Shown in pieces: positions 49,009 to 57,438 of a stretch of DNA of 64,000 nt. The translations under genes were made by a program, and so were the position numbers. Positions within the stretch are counted from its first letter, which is position 1. Every line of letters starts with the position of its first letter. Source of the DNA: CAZXFA01 sp964640085. GTDB taxonomy: Bacteria; Actinomycetota; UBA4738; HRBIN12. The notes below the pieces were generated by a model. The model was not told where the DNA came from. It ran no database searches and worked only from the letters and a program-made list of their open reading frames with translations. The DNA is taken from positions 1 to 64,000 of the forward strand of contig CAZXFA010000010.1 in the NCBI GenBank assembly GCA_964640085.1, read 5' to 3'.

Positions 49009-51713
49009 GCCGCCTCCTCCGTTCGGATCACGACGCCCGCCACGCCATCCACCTCGACGTCCTCGCCGGTCGCCAGGCTGTGGGTCGCACCCCTCACGTT
49101 CACCACCGCAGGCACACCGAACTCGCGGGCCACGATCGCGGCGTGGGAGAGTGGCCCTCCCTCCTCCAGCACGATGCCTCCGGCAACGAGGAACAACGGC
49201 GTCCACGAGGGGTCGGTGCTCCGCGCCACGAGGATCTCTCCCGGCATCAACGTCGACGCATCCGAGAGACCTCGGAGGATCCGCGCCCTGCCGCGCGCTC
49301 GACCGGGGCTCGCCGCCCAACCCCTGAGCTCCTCACCGTCGAGGGGGGGCACCTCCTTGGCCCCCGGGAAGCCCTCGAACGATTCCGGGAGCGGCGATCC
49401 CTCCCGAGCCCTGGCGAGCGCGCTGCGGCGACGATCCAGGTCCTCGGCCGACACCGGCTCGGCCCCCAGCAGCATCCCCTCCAGCTCCGCGTCGGAGAGG
49501 AGGAGGACGTCCTCAGCGTCGATCAACTGGCCGGATGCCTGGAGACGGCGCGCACCCTCCAGGATCAACCCTCGTTCCTCCCCTCCGAGCACGAGCAGCG
49601 CGGCCTTGGCCTTCTCACGGAGCATGAGGAACCGGGAGGCATCGGCCGCGAGCCTGCGCACCATCCGCCCTCTGACGTCGACGATCTGACCCGTCAGCAG
49701 GCGGGTGGCGCGCCACCTCCAGGATCGCCGGAGCTCAGCCCGGAGCTCAGCCAGCGCCGATCCCCGCGCCGCCTTGCTCGTCGCCACTCGGGCATCGGGC
49801 GATACCTCGTGGCCACCCTCCTCGCACCGGGCGATGTGCGCCAGCCGCTCCAACACCATCGAACGATCCTCGTCCCAGGCGGTCCCGCCGTACAGGGACA
49901 TGGAGCCGAAGTGGCGAGCGACCCGGTCGATCGCCGACAGGAGCAGCTCTCCCTCCTCCCCCATCGCCCGGATCCGCTCCTCGACTCCCTCGAAGGGGTG
50001 GAGCCGGATGCAGGTGCACGCGTCCCGGCCCTGGATGCCTCGTACGTACAGGTCCCACAGGGTGGTCGTGGTGTCGATCACGCCGCTGGCAGAGAGTTGC
50101 GGGGACGTGGTGATCCGTTGCGCCCAGGTGGCGGCGCGATCCCTGCCCACCCAGCGCTCCAGGGCCATCTCCAGCGCTCGATAGGCGGCCGCAGCTCCGG
50201 CGGCCGCCGCGACCTCAGCCGCGTAGCCTCGGCAGGCGAGGTCGCGGATCCTGGCCCGGTAGGCGAGCAGCCGGTGCGCGGGCAGGGCTAGATCGACCTG
50301 GAGCGCGATCACCCCGTGGACCGCCTCCGCGAACAGATCCACTTCGTCCTCGACTCGGCGTCTCAAGCGCAGCGCTCGCAGTCCGGCCAGGCCCCGAGCC
50401 ACCTTGCCTCGGCGCGGGGCCGGGACCGCGTCTCCGGAAAGGGACCGGCCTAGATACTGCCTCTCGACCTCGGCGTGGGACCCGCCCGGCATCAAGGCCG
50501 CGGCCTCCCGCAGCGCCGAGAGGTTCAGGGCCGCCCGACCGCGGAACCGACCGATCGCCAGGAGGCCTCGAGGAGCGGCGGACGGCGAGATGCCCAGCTC
50601 CCAGAACAAACGACGGAACGCCTCATCGAGCATCGGTGCGTTGATCGTCCACAGGAGCGGGGGTAGGACCTCGGGAAGCATCTCCTGCACGCCGATGGGT
50701 GTGTAGGTGGCCCCCGGCACCGGTTCGGTGTCGAACTCGTCGGCGCTCGGCCGAGATGCCCCCCGGACGGTGATGGGCCGGGCCTGAAGCACCCAGAGTA
50801 CGCCATCGGCGAAGGCCCATTCGATGTCCTGAGGCGTCCCCATGCGTCGCTCGATCTGGAGTCCCACCCGCATCAGGGTCTCGAGGAACGGGGGCGACCC
50901 GGCGGGCTCGGGATGGTTGACGGCGAGCGTCGCCCGGTCCACCCGGTAGTCGTCGGGCGTCACACGACCGGCGACCAGCGATTCCCCCAACCCCCGCACC
51001 ACCTCCACCCGCGCGGTCCGGGCATCAGCGCCCGGATCCCTGGTGAAGAGCACGCCGGACATCTCCGCCGGCACCATGGCCTGGACAATCACCCCCATGC
51101 TCAGACCCACCTCGGGCACGCGTTCCCGCCTGCGATAGGCCCGGACCGAGGGAGCCCACAGGGATGCCCAGCACTTCCGGACCGACTCGAGCACGTCGTC
51201 GTCCGTATCGAGGTCGAGGAAGCTCCGGTACTGGCCCGCGAACGAGGCCGTGCTCGTATCCTCGGCGGTGGCCGAAGAGCGGACCGCGACAGGGCCCGAC
51301 GCGAGCAGCCTGCGAGCCGCGTTCCTCACGGCGACCTCGACGCCGCTGGGTACTGTCGCATCCAGGAAGGCGCGGTCAACGCGTGCGGTCTCCTCTTCAG
51401 AGTCCTCAGCCCTTGGGAGCGCGGCTTCGGCCAGCTCACGCAGGAGGGGCGCCAGGCCCCCGGCCTCGACGGACTCCTCATACGCATCCGTCGTGACGGC
51501 GAAGGCGGCGGGGACGGCGAACCCCTCAGCGACCAACCGGTCGAGCGCTGCCGCCTTCCCTCCGACCGCGCCCACCTCCGCTCCGGAGCCGTCGAGAGCG
51601 CGGATCGGGGAGCCCGTCCACGCCGCGGGAGGCGCCGGCGTCGTCCCGTCGGTCCCTCGTTCGGGCTCACGAGCCAGCTGGATCGGCGCGGAGCTCGTCG
51701 TCGGCGGTGTCAC
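49005..51713 (-). CDS. PEP-synthase/rifamycin phosphotransferase-like enzyme
   Basis: A 902-residue enzyme. An N-terminal ATP-grasp-type domain has VGAVGGKAAALDRLVAEGFA, VAVRSSATAEDTSTASFAGQ, GLGESLVAGRVTPDDYRVD and LWVLQARPIT. The middle ~400 residues are a specific substrate domain. The end is a swivelling His domain, EGGPLSHAAIVAREFGVPAV, whose His carries phosphate. There is no PEP/pyruvate TIM barrel, so the layout matches rifampin phosphotransferases (ATP + drug + H2O) instead of PEP synthase. The middle domain decides the substrate, which I cannot tell. It overlaps its neighbours on both sides. Confidence 0.85.
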   Translation of the reverse strand: MTPPTTSSAPIQLAREPERGTDGTTPAPPAAWTGSPIRALDGSGAEVGAVGGKAAALDRLVAEGFAVPAAFAVTTDAYEESVEAGGLAPLLRELAEAALPRAEDSEEETARVDRAFLDATVPSGVEVAVRNAARRLLASGPVAVRSSATAEDTSTASFAGQYRSFLDLDTDDDVLESVRKCWASLWAPSVRAYRRRERVPEVGLSMGVIVQAMVPAEMSGVLFTRDPGADARTARVEVVRGLGESLVAGRVTPDDYRVDRATLAVNHPEPAGSPPFLETLMRVGLQIERRMGTPQDIEWAFADGVLWVLQARPITVRGASRPSADEFDTEPVPGATYTPIGVQEMLPEVLPPLLWTINAPMLDEAFRRLFWELGISPSAAPRGLLAIGRFRGRAALNLSALREAAALMPGGSHAEVERQYLGRSLSGDAVPAPRRGKVARGLAGLRALRLRRRVEDEVDLFAEAVHGVIALQVDLALPAHRLLAYRARIRDLACRGYAAEVAAAAGAAAAYRALEMALERWVGRDRAATWAQRITTSPQLSASGVIDTTTTLWDLYVRGIQGRDACTCIRLHPFEGVEERIRAMGEEGELLLSAIDRVARHFGSMSLYGGTAWDEDRSMVLERLAHIARCEEGGHEVSPDARVATSKAARGSALAELRAELRRSWRWRATRLLTGQIVDVRGRMVRRLAADASRFLMLREKAKAALLVLGGEERGLILEGARRLQASGQLIDAEDVLLLSDAELEGMLLGAEPVSAEDLDRRRSALARAREGSPLPESFEGFPGAKEVPPLDGEELRGWAASPGRARGRARILRGLSDASTLMPGEILVARSTDPSWTPLFLVAGGIVLEEGGPLSHAAIVAREFGVPAVVNVRGATHSLATGEDVEVDGVAGVVIRTEEAA

Positions 51714-51961
51714 ACGATCCCCCCTTCGCTTCTGCCCGCGCCGCCGAGCGCGCCGCGCGATCGCACGCGCTCGATGGAACGAGGGAACGTGCCTTCACTC
51801 GGTCCAGCGTGGGCCCAGCAGAACGGACCTTCGTTGTAGACGGAGAGCCGTATCGCGCAACCCTGCCAGGCACATGTCCGACCCCTCGGGTAGGTGCGGT
51901 TGGGCTCGGGCAGCTCCTGCGTGATGACCCCTCGGAGCGCTATCACCGACTCACGCCCCAT
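51710..51961 (-). CDS. Small Cys/His zinc-type protein, first gene of the operon
   Basis: An 83-residue protein with a single metal site, C-A-W-Q-G-C...LSVYNEGPFCWAH (C-x4-C, then C-x2-H), a motif I know from many small actinobacterial proteins. The N-terminus (ESVIALRGVITQELPEPNRT) and Arg/Gly-rich tail have no clear fold. ATG 51961 has a GGGAGAAGG site. Its stop overlaps the GTG of the PEP-synthase-like gene. It may be a regulator or metal-sensing partner. The 241 bases upstream (51962-52202) hold no convincing gene. Confidence 0.7.
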   Translation of the reverse strand: MGRESVIALRGVITQELPEPNRTYPRGRTCAWQGCAIRLSVYNEGPFCWAHAGPSEGTFPRSIERVRSRGALGGAGRSEGGIV

Positions 51962-52202
51962 CGCCTTCTCCCCCTTGCCTGGACCGGCTCTCTTCCCGCC
52001 GGCGGGCGCGGGGCGCCCTGCGGCGTGGCGGCAGGCGGATGGGCCGACCCGGATGACCGGGCGCCATTGCCGCTCCCACAGCCCGCAGGACCCCGTGGCC
52101 GAGCTCGCCGCCGGCGGCTGCGATGCCTGCTCGGACCTCCCGGTGTTGCCGCGGTTGTTGCCGCTCCGTCGCCTGCATGTTCCCGTCTTCGCCGGATCCG
52201 CC

Positions 52203-54503
52203 CTAGGCGGCCGGTTGGGGGCTCACCTCCTTCTCCAGCTCGACCCTGGGGAGCAACCTTGCCAGCCAACCGGGAAGCCACCAGTTCCACTCCCCGAGGA
52301 GTCGCATCGTTGCTGGCACGAGGATGATCCGGACGATGGTCGCGTCGATCAGGACGGCCGCCGCCAGTGCGAACCCCAGCTCCTTCATCAGGAGGATGGA
52401 GGAGAGGAGGAAGGCGCCGAAGACCACGACCATGATCGCGGCAGCTCCGGTGATGACCCTCGCGGTGCGCTCGAGGCCGATGGCCACGGCCTGCTCGTTC
52501 GAGTGGCCCCGATCATGGAGCTCGCGGACGCGGCTCAGAAGGAAGACCTCGTAGTCCATGGAGAGCCCGAAGAGGACGGCGAACAGGAGCACGGGAGTGA
52601 CCCAGTTCACCGTCCCCGTCGACGTGAAGTCGAACGCCGCTTCCCCGAGGCCCTTCTGGAACACGATGACGAGCAGCCCGTACGCTGCGAGGACCGACAG
52701 CATGTTCATGATCACGGCCTTCAAGGGGATCAGGATCGATCGGAACAGGATCATGAGCATGAGGAACGTGGCCGCGAGGATGATGGCGATGACGATCGGG
52801 AATCGGCGGTAGAGGGCGTCGCTGGCGTCCGCTTCGATGGCCGGCGTGCCACCCACGAGCACCTCCGCCTTCCGAAGCTCGGGCACCGTGGGGATGATCT
52901 CGCTCCGCACCGCGCGCACGGCTTCCCAAGCTTCGGGGGACGATGGGTCGATCGCAAGGTGACCCATGATCACTGCGGTGTCCGCGCCTCGATCCAGGTT
53001 CACGAAGTTGCCCAACGAGGCGGCCAACTCGGGGGGCAGGGCAGCGAAGCCGTCAGCGTAGAGAGCCTGGTAGTCAGCGGGGCCCAGATCGGGCGAGAGG
53101 GCCGTCATGCTCATCGCCCCTTCGAAGCGCCGGTCGGCGGCGATCGCCCGGGTGAGGCGATCCACGCCGGCGACGATCTCCGGGGCGCCGACGTCGCTCT
53201 CGGCCCGCACCACGATCTCCACCGGCGAGAGCATCCCCGCCCCGAACTCCTCGCTGAGGAGCTCGAACCCCTGCCGACTCTGGAAGCCCTCTCCGAGCTG
53301 CCCCACGCCGATCGTTCCCGTCTGGAGCCCGACGGCCGGCCAGGCGAGGGCACCCAGGATCAGCAAGCCTCCCACCGCGTACCGGACCGGACGGCCCATG
53401 ACGTGCATGGCCCAGCGGTGCCACAATCCGCCTTCCCCAGATCGATCCAGGAGCCGCGTGAGGGTACGCGGCGCTTCGATCCGGTCGCCAAGGATGACGA
53501 TGGCCGCGGGGAGCATCGTGAGGCCGGCGACCACGGCCAACAGCACCACGAGGATGCCACCGATGCCCATGGACATGACGGTCGGCTCGGCCGTAGCGAG
53601 GAGGGCCGAGAGGCCGATCACGACCGCGAAACCCGAGAACGCGACGGCCTTCCCGGCATGGGCGACCATCTCCACCGCGGCGGTTTCGACGTCACGCCCG
53701 ACCTTGCGCTCCGCACGGAACCTGGTCAGCATGAACAGGGCGTAGTCGATCCCGACGCCCATCCCGAGCATGACAGCGAAGGTTTCGAGGAAGACGGACA
53801 GACCCCGCCATTCGCCGACGAGGACGGCCAACGCCAGCGCGATGACGATGGCGAGGATCGCCAGCGCGAGCGGCAGGGTCGCCGCCACGAGGGCTCCGAA
53901 CACCGCGATCAGCACGACGAGCGCCACCGGGAGCCCCAACGTCTCCGCCCGCGCGATGCTCTCCTGGCTGGCCGATGAGATGTCCGCGTGCACCGCCTCG
54001 ATCCCGGTGACCCTGGCCGTGAGCCATGCGGGGGTCGGAGCGGCCTCGACGGCCTCGAGGATGTCCTCGGAGGCCAGCATGCCGTCGGCATGGTTGGTCG
54101 CCCGCAGCTCCAGCAACGCGTAGGTGCCTCCCCCGTCGGCACTCACCAACGCAGGGTTGCCGGACGAGAAGAAGCTGACGACACCCGAAACGTGGCCCGT
54201 GTCCTCGATCGCTCGGATGAGGCCTTCCGCCGCTCGGCGATACCCGGGATCCTGGACCGGTACCCCCTCGCTCGAGAGCACGAGGAGTTGCTGGAAGGCG
54301 CTCCGCGAAGAGAACTCCGCTGCGATGATGTCGGCCGCCCGCTGAGACTCACCGGTGTTCCCCGATTCGATCCCGCGGTCGAAGACCCTCTGGATCCCGG
54401 GGGCGAAGGTGGCCCCCACCACCAGGAAGGCCACCCAGATCAGGACCACCTTCCACCTGTGGCGAACCACGATCTTGCCGATGCCCCTGAACGCCCCGTA
54501 CAT
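52203..54503 (-). CDS. MMPL/RND family exporter, TetR-controlled
   Basis: A 766-residue two-repeat MMPL protein: VVRHRWKVVLIWVAFLVVGA start, MGVGIDYALFMLTRFRAERK, FGLSMDYEVFLLSRVRELHD and AAVLIDATIVRIILVPATMR. It is about 110 residues shorter than the exporter at 40715, mainly in the outside domains. The proton-relay Asp-Tyr pairs are kept. It follows a TetR gene on the same strand by 93 bases, and both promoters carry TGACTG-N6-CAGTCA. A GGAGGTG site precedes the ATG at 54503. Lipid or drug export is likely. Confidence 0.93.
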   Translation of the reverse strand: MYGAFRGIGKIVVRHRWKVVLIWVAFLVVGATFAPGIQRVFDRGIESGNTGESQRAADIIAAEFSSRSAFQQLLVLSSEGVPVQDPGYRRAAEGLIRAIEDTGHVSGVVSFFSSGNPALVSADGGGTYALLELRATNHADGMLASEDILEAVEAAPTPAWLTARVTGIEAVHADISSASQESIARAETLGLPVALVVLIAVFGALVAATLPLALAILAIVIALALAVLVGEWRGLSVFLETFAVMLGMGVGIDYALFMLTRFRAERKVGRDVETAAVEMVAHAGKAVAFSGFAVVIGLSALLATAEPTVMSMGIGGILVVLLAVVAGLTMLPAAIVILGDRIEAPRTLTRLLDRSGEGGLWHRWAMHVMGRPVRYAVGGLLILGALAWPAVGLQTGTIGVGQLGEGFQSRQGFELLSEEFGAGMLSPVEIVVRAESDVGAPEIVAGVDRLTRAIAADRRFEGAMSMTALSPDLGPADYQALYADGFAALPPELAASLGNFVNLDRGADTAVIMGHLAIDPSSPEAWEAVRAVRSEIIPTVPELRKAEVLVGGTPAIEADASDALYRRFPIVIAIILAATFLMLMILFRSILIPLKAVIMNMLSVLAAYGLLVIVFQKGLGEAAFDFTSTGTVNWVTPVLLFAVLFGLSMDYEVFLLSRVRELHDRGHSNEQAVAIGLERTARVITGAAAIMVVVFGAFLLSSILLMKELGFALAAAVLIDATIVRIILVPATMRLLGEWNWWLPGWLARLLPRVELEKEVSPQPAA

Positions 54504-54530
54504 GTGTGCACCTCCTGCTTCCGCAGCTGG

Positions 54531-54548
54531 TGACTGAGCCCCCAGTCA
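54531..54548 (-). promoter_or_regulatory. TetR operator copy before the MMPL gene
   Basis: TGACTG (54531-54536), N6, CAGTCA (54543-54548), the same half-sites and spacing as the tetR operator at 55226-55243. It lies 28 bases before the ATG at 54503. Confidence 0.65.
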
Positions 54549-54596
54549 ATCCCGGACCCAAACACAAGAAGCTGGCGGGCCGCCCGGCCCCGCCCG

Positions 54597-55208
54597 CTAC
54601 CCGGCCTCACCCCCCTGGCGGGGCAGAAGGCCCCGGAGCTCGAGGTCCAGGAGGTCCTCGGCCAGCGTGCGGTGGCCGGTGCTCCGGCCCTCCGCGACGA
54701 TCGTGCGGTTGGCCGTGTGCAAGATGAGTCCTACGAGGGCCCGGGCCACGGTCTCCGTCTTCACTGGGCGGAAGTGCTCCCGCGCAGCCCCTTCCACGAG
54801 GTACCCGGCCGCGACGTCCTCGATGTCGCGGATCAACAGATCCAGGATCGCCTCCGACCGCTCGTCCACCGATCCAGCCTTGTTGAAGAGGAGGTTCGCG
54901 ACCTCCCGGTTGTCCGCGCAGATCCGGAAGATCTCCGCGCACACGTCCGCGACCTCGGTTCCGGGGCCCCCGCCCACAGGGCCGGACGCCCAACGCAGCC
55001 CCGCGGCCGCATCGCGGATCCTCTCGGCGAAGTGCTCCAGCAAGCGGTGGAAGACCTCCTGCTTGCTGGAGAAGTACAGGTAGAAGGTGCCTTGAGCCAC
55101 GCCCGCCTCGGCGGTGATGTCGCTCACGCGAGCGGCGTGGAACCCGCGATCATGGAACACCTTGGCCGAGGCCCGGAGCATGTGGCCGGTACTCGTCTTG
55201 GTCGGCAT
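54597..55208 (-). CDS. TetR family regulator (autoregulated)
   Basis: A 203-residue repressor with an AcrR-like helix-turn-helix, MLRASAKVFHDRGFHAARVS then ITAEAGVAQGTFYLYFSSKQ, and a helical ligand domain. The start ATG 55208 has a GGGAG site. Its promoter (TTGACG-N17-TAAAGT) is followed at once by an 8-bp-arm palindrome, so it represses itself, and a matching site precedes the MMPL gene behind it. Export of the inducer by that pump would close the loop (inference). Confidence 0.92.
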   Translation of the reverse strand: MPTKTSTGHMLRASAKVFHDRGFHAARVSDITAEAGVAQGTFYLYFSSKQEVFHRLLEHFAERIRDAAAGLRWASGPVGGGPGTEVADVCAEIFRICADNREVANLLFNKAGSVDERSEAILDLLIRDIEDVAAGYLVEGAAREHFRPVKTETVARALVGLILHTANRTIVAEGRSTGHRTLAEDLLDLELRGLLPRQGGEAG

Positions 55209-55225
55209 CGGTGCTCCCGGGGTGA

Positions 55226-55274
55226 TGACTGATGAATCAGTCAGTACTTTACTCTCTCCCCTCCTCGCCGTCAA
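55226..55274 (-). promoter_or_regulatory. tetR promoter with TGACTGAT-GA-ATCAGTCA operator
   Basis: On the minus strand the -35 TTGACG (55269-55274), a 17-nt spacer and the -10 TAAAGT (55246-55251). The perfect palindrome TGACTGATGAATCAGTCA (55226-55243) covers the transcription start. The rest of 55209-55537 holds no gene I can support. Confidence 0.8.
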
Positions 55275-55537
55275 CCGCCACTTTCCCGAGGTGTTCGCTC
55301 CGCCCCGCCACTCGCCAGTGGAACTTGGCGTGCTGCTCACGCCGATCGGGGGTCCCGCCCTCGGTGAAGGACCGTTCGGCCTGCTCCCCGTCCCCACCGA
55401 CGCGTCGTCCTGGCGGCGAGCCCCTGGGGCGACCTCCGATTAGGTATCGAGACACACCGCCGAGCAGAACCGAACCGATCGACCACCTCCGTGACCCGGC
55501 GTATCCTCCGACGGACATCGGAACGGAGGGAGGCGGC

Positions 55538-55828
55538 GTGTTCGGGACCCTGGGGCGTATGAAGGCCAAGCCGGGCAAACTCGAGGAGCTCACGACCCAC
55601 CTCAACGACCCGCAGGCGGCCGCGCACCGCGGCTATGGGGGCTCGTACCTGCTGGTGGCCGAGGAGGGTGACGAGGTCGTGGTGGCCGTCATGTTCGAGG
55701 ACAAGGAGTCGTACTTCGAGATGGTCCACGACCCGAAGACCGACGAGAACTACCAGCGGCTGCTCACGCTGGTCGAGGGCGAGCCGACCTGGACCGACGG
55801 GGAGTGGATCGCCGGACCCACCGCCTGA
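55538..55828 (+). CDS. Small ABM-like dimeric alpha/beta-barrel protein
   Basis: A 96-residue protein: VFGTLGRMKAKPGKLEELTT, GYGGSYLLVAEEGDEVVVAV and MFEDKESYFEMVHDPKTDEN. The strand-helix-strand pattern with 'M-K-A-K-P-G-K-x-E-E-L' is that of antibiotic-biosynthesis-monooxygenase-like or similar ferredoxin-fold dimers. The reaction, if any, is unknown. GTG 55538 has GGAGGGAGG upstream; TATCCT (55502-55507) is a likely -10. Confidence 0.75.
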   Translation: MFGTLGRMKAKPGKLEELTTHLNDPQAAAHRGYGGSYLLVAEEGDEVVVAVMFEDKESYFEMVHDPKTDENYQRLLTLVEGEPTWTDGEWIAGPTA

Positions 55829-55878
55829 CGTTGCGCCCGGCCCTCGGGCCCGCCTTCCCGGTCCCGCCGGGACCGCGC

Positions 55879-55898
55879 TAGTCTGAACGTCGGTTCAG
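55879..55898 (+). promoter_or_regulatory. -10 and palindrome before the aldehyde dehydrogenase
   Basis: TAGTCT (55879-55884) is a likely -10. The palindrome CTGAAC-GTCG-GTTCAG (55883-55898) overlaps its end and the start of transcription. A near copy lies at 61915-61930. Confidence 0.5.
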
Positions 55899-55922
55899 GG
55901 AACGAGCGAGGAGGCGGTACCC

Positions 55923-57371
55923 GTGGCAGACGCGCTCCAGAACTACATCGACGGCAAGTGGGTCGACGCCGCCGACGGCGAGCGGTTCGACGTGTTCGAC
56001 CCGGCGACCGGCGAGGTGATCGCCACGGCGCCGCACTCCAAGCCGGCCGACGTGGACCGGGCCGTGGCGGCCGCGCGCCGGGCCTTCGACGAGGGGACGT
56101 GGTGGCCCGGGTCTTCGGCCCGCGAGCGCGGCCGCATCCTGCTGCGTGCCTCCGAGATCATCCGCCGCGAGCACGAGCGGTTGGCCCAGCTGGAGTCGAT
56201 GGATTCGGGCAAGCCGATCGGCGACGCGCGCGAGGACATCAACGAGGTCGCCTTCATGTTCGAGTACTACGGAGGGTGGGCGACGAAGATCGACGGGGAC
56301 GTCCATCACCTCTCCCGTGATGCGATGTTCATGGTGTGGAAGGAGCCGATGGGCGTGGCCGTCGGCATCACGCCATGGAACTACCCGATGATGATGGCGT
56401 CGCAGAAGGCCGCTGCGGCCCTGTCCGTCGGGTGCACGTTCATCCTCAAACCTCCCGAGCAGACCCCGCTCACCTGCTTGGAGCTGCCGAAGATCCTCGA
56501 GGAGGCCGGCCTGCCGGCAGGGGTGTTCCACGTGCTGACCGGGTTCGGCGAGACGGCGGGCGCGCCGCTCGTCGCCCACCCGGGTGTGGACAAGGTCACG
56601 TTCACCGGTTCGAAGGAGGTCGGCAGGCTCATCATGAAGAGCGGCGCCGACACGCTGAAGCGCGTCACACTCGAGCTCGGCGGCAAGTCGCCGAACATCG
56701 TCTTCTCCGATGCAGACTTCGACGCGGCGGTCGAGGGCTCGTGTAACGGCGTGTTCTGGAACCAGGGCGAGATCTGTTCGGCGGGCACACGGGTGTTCGT
56801 CGACCGCGGGATCTACGACGACACGATGAACGCGTTCATCGACCGGTGCTCGCGGATCAGGCTGGGGGACGGGCGCGACGAGTCGACGTCGATGGGTCCC
56901 CTCGTGTCCAAGGAACAGCTCGAGCGGGTCCAGCGCTACATCGAGATCGGGCAACAGGAGGCCAGGCTCGCGGCCCAGGGGGAGCGACCGTCGGACGCGC
57001 GGCTCGCGGGCGGGTACTTCGTGCCGCCGACGGTCTTCGCCGACGTCGACAACCGCGCCACGATCGCCCGGGAGGAGATCTTCGGCCCGGTGATGTCGGT
57101 GATCCCCTTCGGCGACGTGGGCGAGGTCGTGCGGATGTCCAACGATAACGAGTACGGGCTGGCGGCGGCGATCTGGACCACGGACATCAAGAAGGCGCTG
57201 ACCACCGCGCGTGCGATCCGGGCCGGCATCGTGTGGATCAACGACACGCAGCCGGCGCCGACCGAGATGCCGTGGGGCGGCTACAAGCAGTCGGGCGTGG
57301 GCCGTGAGCTCGGCAAGGAGGGCGTGGAGGACTTCCTCGAGAAGAAGTCCGTCTACCTCAACCTGGGTTGA
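55923..57371 (+). CDS. Aldehyde dehydrogenase (betaine-aldehyde/aminobutyraldehyde type)
   Basis: A 482-residue NAD(P)+-dependent enzyme. It has NYIDGKWVDAADGERFDVFD, the cofactor loop ITPWNYPMMM and FTGSKEVGRLI, catalytic Glu in LELGGKSPNIVFSDADFD and catalytic Cys in NQGEICSAGTRVFV, and the C-terminal PWGGYKQSGVGRELGKEG. The PWGGYKxSG and GEICSAG stretches are typical of betaine-aldehyde and 4-aminobutyraldehyde dehydrogenases. The polyamine-type importer next door favours a role in polyamine breakdown (inference). GTG 55923, with GAGGAGG upstream. Confidence 0.93.
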   Translation: MADALQNYIDGKWVDAADGERFDVFDPATGEVIATAPHSKPADVDRAVAAARRAFDEGTWWPGSSARERGRILLRASEIIRREHERLAQLESMDSGKPIGDAREDINEVAFMFEYYGGWATKIDGDVHHLSRDAMFMVWKEPMGVAVGITPWNYPMMMASQKAAAALSVGCTFILKPPEQTPLTCLELPKILEEAGLPAGVFHVLTGFGETAGAPLVAHPGVDKVTFTGSKEVGRLIMKSGADTLKRVTLELGGKSPNIVFSDADFDAAVEGSCNGVFWNQGEICSAGTRVFVDRGIYDDTMNAFIDRCSRIRLGDGRDESTSMGPLVSKEQLERVQRYIEIGQQEARLAAQGERPSDARLAGGYFVPPTVFADVDNRATIAREEIFGPVMSVIPFGDVGEVVRMSNDNEYGLAAAIWTTDIKKALTTARAIRAGIVWINDTQPAPTEMPWGGYKQSGVGRELGKEGVEDFLEKKSVYLNLG

Positions 57372-57423
57372 GCAGTCCCGTGCCGGAACTTGAACGGCCA
57401 TGCAAGCCCGAAGCCTGGTCGTG

Positions 57424-57429
57424 TATCCT
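57424..57429 (+). promoter_or_regulatory. -10 element TATCCT before potA
   Basis: TATCCT ends 9 nt before ATG 57439; it argues against the in-frame ATG at 57400. Confidence 0.5.
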
Positions 57430-57438
57430 CCGCCCTGC

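Noticed and set aside
51894..53978. A 694-codon plus-strand open frame opposite the second MMPL gene
   Set aside because: Composition is Asp/His/Arg-rich shadow coding; the MMPL protein on the minus strand explains the region.
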